Below, piece by piece: positions 59,770 to 64,000 of a stretch of 64,000 nt of DNA (position 1 is its first letter; the number at the start of each line of letters is the position of its first letter). A model generated the notes under the pieces. That model had not been told where the DNA came from. It saw nothing but the letters and a program-made list of their open reading frames with translations, and searched no databases. The position numbers were made by a program, and so were the translations under genes. Origin of the DNA: Cristatella mucedo (lineage: Eukaryota > Bryozoa > Phylactolaemata > Cristatellidae); NCBI GenBank assembly GCA_009760855.2, contig WPIO01000028.1, forward strand, positions 3,470,501-3,534,500, in the 5' to 3' direction.

Positions 59770-59994
59770 ACTTCGGCCACCGAAGCTGCCAGAGCAACTG
59801 CACAGTCATTTATTTTCGGCTCGAACTTTTGAAGGCCTTTGCTTTGGGGCTGCTGCTGCCAAGCTGCAACTCGTGCTCTTTCCACAGGGCCGCTGCCACC
59901 TTCCTCTCTGCTAAATCTCACGTTTTGTCTGTCTGCCTGCCTGCATTTCCACGACTCCTTCCTAATTTGGTGTTATCGATTGTCGCAGTCCACT
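59770..59994 (+). repeat. Inverted repeat, left arm
   Basis: It pairs with 60417-60643. Shared text includes 'GAAGCTGCCAGAGCA', 'GCACAGTCATTT', 'GTGCTCTTTCCACAGGGC', 'GCATTTCCACGACTCCTTCC' plus 'TAATTT', and 'TATCGATTG'. One phase is open from about 59706 and ends 'TEAARATAQSFIFGSNF' followed by TGA at about 59833. Confidence 0.85.
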
Positions 59995-60416
59995 ATTCAC
60001 CTTCCATATAAGTAGCTGCTGAGCAGCTACGATGCTAGCTTGTGGCATAAGCAGGAAAGGGTGCAATTCCTGCAAGACAAGATGTTATTCTCTCTTTCTT
60101 TTTGTGCTGTGCTACACCAACACCTGGGCTGATAACACCTCGGCAAATCTGGCTTCTGGCATGATGGACAGCTGCTGCTTCCGTGAAGTAGCCATGACAC
60201 ACCATCCGACTAACGTGGCTGAACAAATGATCAACGGCATTCTACCCAGTGCATTGGTTCCTGCCTGTTCGAAACAGCTACAGTGCCGGACACCATTTGC
60301 TGGCCCGTCAGTGAAACAAAGACAGAAGTGAGACAATAGCAGCCCTTCACATTCATCCACATAAGCTGCCACCATATGGAGAAAGCCACTCAACCTCTCA
60401 AAGCACAACCGATCAC

Positions 60417-60643
60417 AATGGACTGCAGCAATCGATAGCACTAAATTACACTAAATTAGGAAGGAGTCGTGGAAATGCAGTCAGGCTGACAGACCGTGAG
60501 ATGTAGCGGAGAGAAAGGTGGCAGCAGCCCTGTGGAAAGAGCATGAGTAGCAGCCGGGCAGCAGCAGCCTCGAGGCAGAGGCTTTCAAAAATTCGAGCTG
60601 CAGACAAATGACTGGGCAGCTGCACTGGCAGCTTTCGTGGTCT
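60417..60643 (-). repeat. Inverted repeat, right arm
   Basis: Reverse complement of the left arm, with perhaps a fifth of positions changed by eye plus a small 10-base duplication (TAATTTAGTG twice) near 60450. The matching phase ends 'TKAASAAAQSFVCSSNF' and TGA at 60585-60587, so the stop is conserved between arms. Confidence 0.85.
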
Positions 60644-60854
60644 GTGAACCCAAAAGCGAAGGCGCCACTCGAATAGTCAGGCGACCTATGAGGCTAACGA
60701 TGGCTCCAAACAGGGTTGGCAGAAAGCAGAGGTAGTCGTAAAACCATGCAACCAAAGCCTGAAGAGCAAACATTTTTGCTACCGGCCTCAGACTGCACCG
60801 CTCGAAGGTTGTTTCGACCCCTACTGACGGCGGCGTTTTGTTTGCACAGTGCAA
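60585..60854 (-). CDS. Candidate short membrane-type coding region, unidentified
   Basis: An 89-codon minus-strand frame. An internal ATG at 60771-60773 in good context (GCAAAAATG) would give 62 residues starting MFALQALVAWFYDYLCFL. It continues with a hydrophobic stretch 'PTLFGAIVSLIG', then a basic break and a polar C-terminus. One or two membrane segments are plausible. The C-terminal 17 codons and stop are shared with the left arm of the inverted repeat. No family is recognised. It may instead be part of a non-coding repeat. Confidence 0.3.
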   Translation of the reverse strand: MHCANKTPPSVGVETTFERCSLRPVAKMFALQALVAWFYDYLCFLPTLFGAIVSLIGRLTIRVAPSLLGSQTTKAASAAAQSFVCSSNF

Positions 60855-62016
60855 AGTTCAACTATGGTTTGTCTGGTTTTTCTTTTCGCAAATGCCTGTA
60901 AGTGAGTGGGGGGATAATAAAGCTATATCTGTGACAGAACGGTAGGGATTGATGCATTTGCAACCACCAGCAGTGGATTTGAACAGCATCTTGGAGTTAA
61001 TATATGAATTATCTCGGATTCAATCGCCATGGTTGCTGCCTGAGTGCAGGAATACGTAGTTTCGGAGCACGAGCTCAGCTACTGCACCTCACGTGCATCA
61101 CCTTGTCTGTGCAGGCCACGCGTCACTCACCAGCAGCATCCTGCCGGCCTTCAAAGCATGCTTTCCTGATGCGTAATACATTAGGTCACTCTGGCCGCAA
61201 TAAGGAGCCAACGACTGGCAGCTCGAGGAGTGTTACCCAGATTATGCCAAGAGGAAGCCAAACCTTGATCTCGCCTAAGATGGAGAGGTCGCAAGCCATG
61301 GCTGAAGGGGCAAGCTGCCCGGTGGCTTGCACACCAACTAGGGCAGCAGTAAGGGGTGGCTAGGACCTCCTGGCCTCTGCTCTCAAGTACGTCCATACCA
61401 GCTGCGTATTCTAAGACCAGCGGTACACCCACAGGTACCGACATGCACGGATACCGCACATACCAGTATATGTACATACCTAGAACCGTGCCCTCATGCC
61501 GATCCAGCTTGATTGAATCATGCATGCAGAAGCTGCAGACCGGGTCACCTATTCAAGCTCACATGGCAAGAGATAAGGCCTGCTTCCATCAGCAATGCTT
61601 CTCACAGGCAGGAAGATGGGCCACACATTCGCTGCTACGCCCGCGCCACCCCGTCAACGGGAGTTTCAGCCACGGTTCCATAGCAATCCTAACGCGAATC
61701 ACGAGTGACTATGCAGCTCACAGTAAGAGCAAGCACACATCTAGTCAAGTCATCTAGAGGTAGTCGGACTGGGCTCGATTGCCAGCACTTCACCCTACCT
61801 GCGGGATGTGTGTGAGAGCCAAATCCGGTCACTTTCCGGCACTTTCAGCTTCATGGCATCAGAAAGTTAGGGAGCCCCTCCCCCTCCATCCTAAGTGCAA
61901 GGCAGAACTCACCTGCTCTGCGAGCGGTCAGGGGTGTGCCGAGTTTGACACTGCTCGGCGAGGAGGCTAGCGCACAAGACAGATCTCTCAGCATCGAGCC
62001 AACAGATGGCACTCAC
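60855..62016. other. Interval without a supported gene; possible intron
   Basis: Open frames of 63-133 codons occur on both strands (for example 61356-61757 plus, 61181-61525 minus) without recognisable domains. A strong donor-like 'GCAG|GTGAGT' occurs on the minus strand at 61907-61916, but the 55-base exon it would end breaks the phase of the gene model. If the minus-strand gene is real this is intron. Confidence 0.3.
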
Positions 62017-62240
62017 GTGGCCTCAAAAACGACGCTGACCACGGAACCGTGGGCTGCCTTGTTGCCGAAAACAGTCTTCTCTAATGAAGGAATCACCAAG
62101 GAGACTTCGCAGAAACCCGTCGGCGTCTCATCTGCTGTCACAACTGTAACGGCATGGAGAGGCTCCAGAAGCAGTGGCAGCAGCAGCAGCCTGACACTAC
62201 AGCTATGCTCAGACGACGGTGCTTGCTGACTTGTGCAGTG
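62017..62240 (-). CDS. Candidate internal exon of an unidentified minus-strand gene
   Basis: Minus strand: a strong pyrimidine tract and acceptor 'TTCTTTGTTTTTCCTTAG', 224 bases open in one phase, then the donor 'GGCCAC|GTGAGT'. The peptide includes a Leu-rich run (VRLLLLPLLLEPLHAVTVV) and continues 'TADETPTGFCEVSLVIPSLE', 'KTVFGNKAAHGSVVSVVFEA', a pattern suggesting a beta-rich domain. The leftover AC joins in phase with the exon at 54459. I do not recognise the family. Good splice sites at both ends and an open phase are the evidence. No upstream exon is certain. Confidence 0.45.
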
Positions 62241-63050
62241 CTAAGGAAAAACAAAGAAACGGCAGCTGCACAGCCGAACAATATTCTAACATGTCAAGTC
62301 ATAAGCCAGTACAAGTGGAAAGCAAGACAGCATGAATAGTCGGCGAATGCACTGAAGCCAGCTACTGGGCAACACGGCGCTGCAACGCTGAGTGGTGCAG
62401 CGGCCCTATGTGCAGCGCAGAGCAACACATTTGCGCATGCAAATGCATAGGCAGGCACGGTTCGAGATTTTGGAAGAAATCTATGGAGCAAGAAACCAGA
62501 CGTCTATATTTTCCGGTAAAAGGAGAACTTCTGTAGAACCGTATACAATAAATACCCCTGGCAAACTACCGAGATGCCAACACCATGCCTGTAAGGGGGG
62601 ATTAAAACGTGCTCGTTGAGACAAGATGACAAAAGCAAAATTTAGTAAATGCATTTTGGCAAATCAGTGAGTCAAGCCATTTGTAAGTCTAAAATCCTTT
62701 TTTCTTAGTTTCTCATGAATCAGTAAAAGCTATTGGATTTTTCCATTCTTACGGGCTACCTGATTTCTCATATCGCTTTGAACTATGTCGGCCTATGGCT
62801 ACATACGCACGAAGAAGCTTCATCCGAACACTTAAGTATTACTGAAGGACAGTGCAGTACCGCCATTAAGGTGAATCTTTGGAGATGGGGTAGTCGGCAA
62901 TTTTCGTGCTTCAGTGTTCTGAGGATGCTGCTAAATTATTGCAACAAAAATGGTGACCCACAGAGTTAAGAAATTGGGCAAGGGAACTGCAATAACCACA
63001 TCGTTTTGCATGCTTAAAAAGGTAAGCTGATTCAACCGCCTCGTTCACAT
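62241..63050. other. Unassigned interval
   Basis: Mixed to AT-rich. A short open minus-strand stretch near 62838-62935 follows a 'TTGCAATAATTTAG' acceptor-like motif but stops in phase after 32 codons, with no donor. Not called. Confidence 0.35.
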
Positions 63051-63051
63051 T

Positions 63052-63185
63052 TCGACAGAAGAGCCTTCACGGCTATCACCACTGCTTGCAGTGGAAAATA
63101 AAGGATCACCCGCTGCAGGACTCGAACCCGCGACCTGGATCGTGAATAGCAAGTGCCTTTCCGCCTGGGCAAAGGCCCGGTATCT
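63052..63185 (-). mobile_element. SINE-B copy
   Basis: Minus strand: 'CCTTTGCCCAGGCGGAAAGG' in the head, B-box 'GGGTTCGAGTCCTGC', 'GATCCTTTATTTTCCACTGC', 'GATAGCCGTGAAGGCTCTTC' and 'TGTCG'. Well preserved. Confidence 0.9.
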
Positions 63186-63724
63186 TATGCATAAAGTAAG
63201 AAGACCAAGGCAGAAGCGTGCACAGCTTGTTAACAATATAGCTAAATCGTGTGAATACTGTTCCGATGAATTTTTGTTGGCCAAGAGTTAATATAAAACT
63301 GAACTATTCCATTACATGTTGATTCTTAAGGAGCTAAGATTTTTTGGGCCAGCACTGTACCATGTGGGCCAACAGAATCTTCAAAATAAATATAACATCA
63401 CAGCTACCAGTTCATACACCTTTCGTTGCCCTTATCAGCTAATCTGATGAAAGCGATTTTGATGAAGACCTGGAGATGCTCCTCACAATCCAGCTGGTTG
63501 CGAAAAACCATTTCCAGCAGTACAGACATACCTATATTCTAATAGGTTCTTTTTTTTTTATAAATTCGACATACCTCTATGGATGCATTTATACCGAATA
63601 CAATATATGTACACACATAGTTCTGTTCACGTTGCAGCATATTTCAATTGATTTGACCATCAGTTAGTGAATCTTAAAGAACAAAATAATCAAGTTTTTG
63701 AACCTCCTTTGCATAATCGAGCAG
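63186..63724. other. AT-rich unassigned interval
   Basis: No coding or repeat signal beyond background. Confidence 0.4.
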
Positions 63725-63768
63725 CCACTCACTTGGGCAAAAGTGCTCTTGTCCGAGTGCATTGCCAA

Positions 63769-63969
63769 TTAACCAGAATCTACTGTACATGTAGTTCCAT
63801 CGAGATTCTTTATGACCCCCCCCCCCATTGTCTGGCCATATGGAGAGGCCACAATTTTCTGTACTGCCTCTTCTGGTCTAGCACATGCCACAGAGCCAGC
63901 TTTACTGAAAAGGTTGGTTACTGGTGTACGCCGAACATCCGGCCTCAGCACCAGTCCGTATTGCTCCAT
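63769..63969 (-). other. Coding-like open frame, unidentified
   Basis: A minus-strand frame of 66 codons starting MEQYGLVLRPDVRRTPVTN, preceded by 'CCCATCCCTGTAG', an acceptor-like motif. Composition is protein-like up to an 11-base G run (63816-63826 on the plus strand as C), where a GGG repeat begins and quality falls. It could be an upstream exon of the minus-strand gene, but no good donor is visible in phase. The lower end overlaps a possible transposon terminus. Confidence 0.25.
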
Positions 63970-64000
63970 AGTCGTTCTACAGGGATGGGGGTCAAATCAA

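Noticed and set aside
61913-61967. Extra 55-base exon of the minus-strand gene (donor GCAG|GTGAGT)
   Set aside because: The preceding intron would be only about 49 bases. Including it would break the phase that links 62017 to 54459.
62838-62935. Upstream exon of the minus-strand gene
   Set aside because: The acceptor-like site is plausible but the frame stops after 32 codons and no donor lies before the stop.

Overview
This window is eukaryotic, almost certainly metazoan, nuclear DNA. The evidence is low and fragmentary coding content, abundant 5'-truncated non-LTR retrotransposons ending in (ATT)n, tRNA-derived SINEs, long (GA/CT)n, (AT)n and (GT)n microsatellites, and a mosaic of AT-rich DNA with very GC- and CpG-rich blocks. 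There are no operons, ribosome binding sites, rRNA genes or CRISPR arrays. I cannot fix the phylum. The retrotransposons are CR1/L2-group, which occur in many invertebrate and vertebrate lineages.

Layout. 1-9.7 kb is AT-rich to mixed repeat-bearing DNA with a decayed antisense LINE, several SINEs and simple repeats. 9.8-25.3 kb is dominated by GC- and CpG-rich blocks (about 10.5-12.3, 15.2-16.8, 17.5-18.1 and 19.2-25.3 kb). These are separated and flanked by long CT/GA, GT and AT microsatellites and a 16-bp minisatellite. The blocks look like unmethylated CpG-island or promoter-type DNA, but I could not prove any exon in them. 25.4-54 kb is LINE/SINE-rich DNA with a few coding-like but unidentified patches (about 26.3-26.8, 36.9-37.5, 39.6-40.3 and 49.2-49.9 kb). 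54.5-59.2 kb is a nested LINE cluster. 59.7-64 kb holds a short-spacer inverted duplication and candidate exons.

Transposons. The main LINE family (called L-A here) has its best copy at 34.3-36.0 kb, with an RT palm motif YADD. A second, more diverged family (L-B) is seen only as 3' ends. SINE-A is a tRNA-like head joined to a tail nearly identical to the L-A 3' end, so it is a likely L-A parasite. SINE-B is a second tRNA-headed family with a different tail. Three further unclassified dispersed repeats (R1, R2, R3) are each recognised by two copies.

Genes. The best candidate is on the minus strand. Three exon-like segments (62017-62240, 54396-54459, 52820-52963) have plausible splice sites, and reading phase is kept across both proposed junctions, ending in a stop codon. 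The introns would be filled with LINEs and SINEs. The product is not recognised. Every other gene-like call is weak and marked as such.
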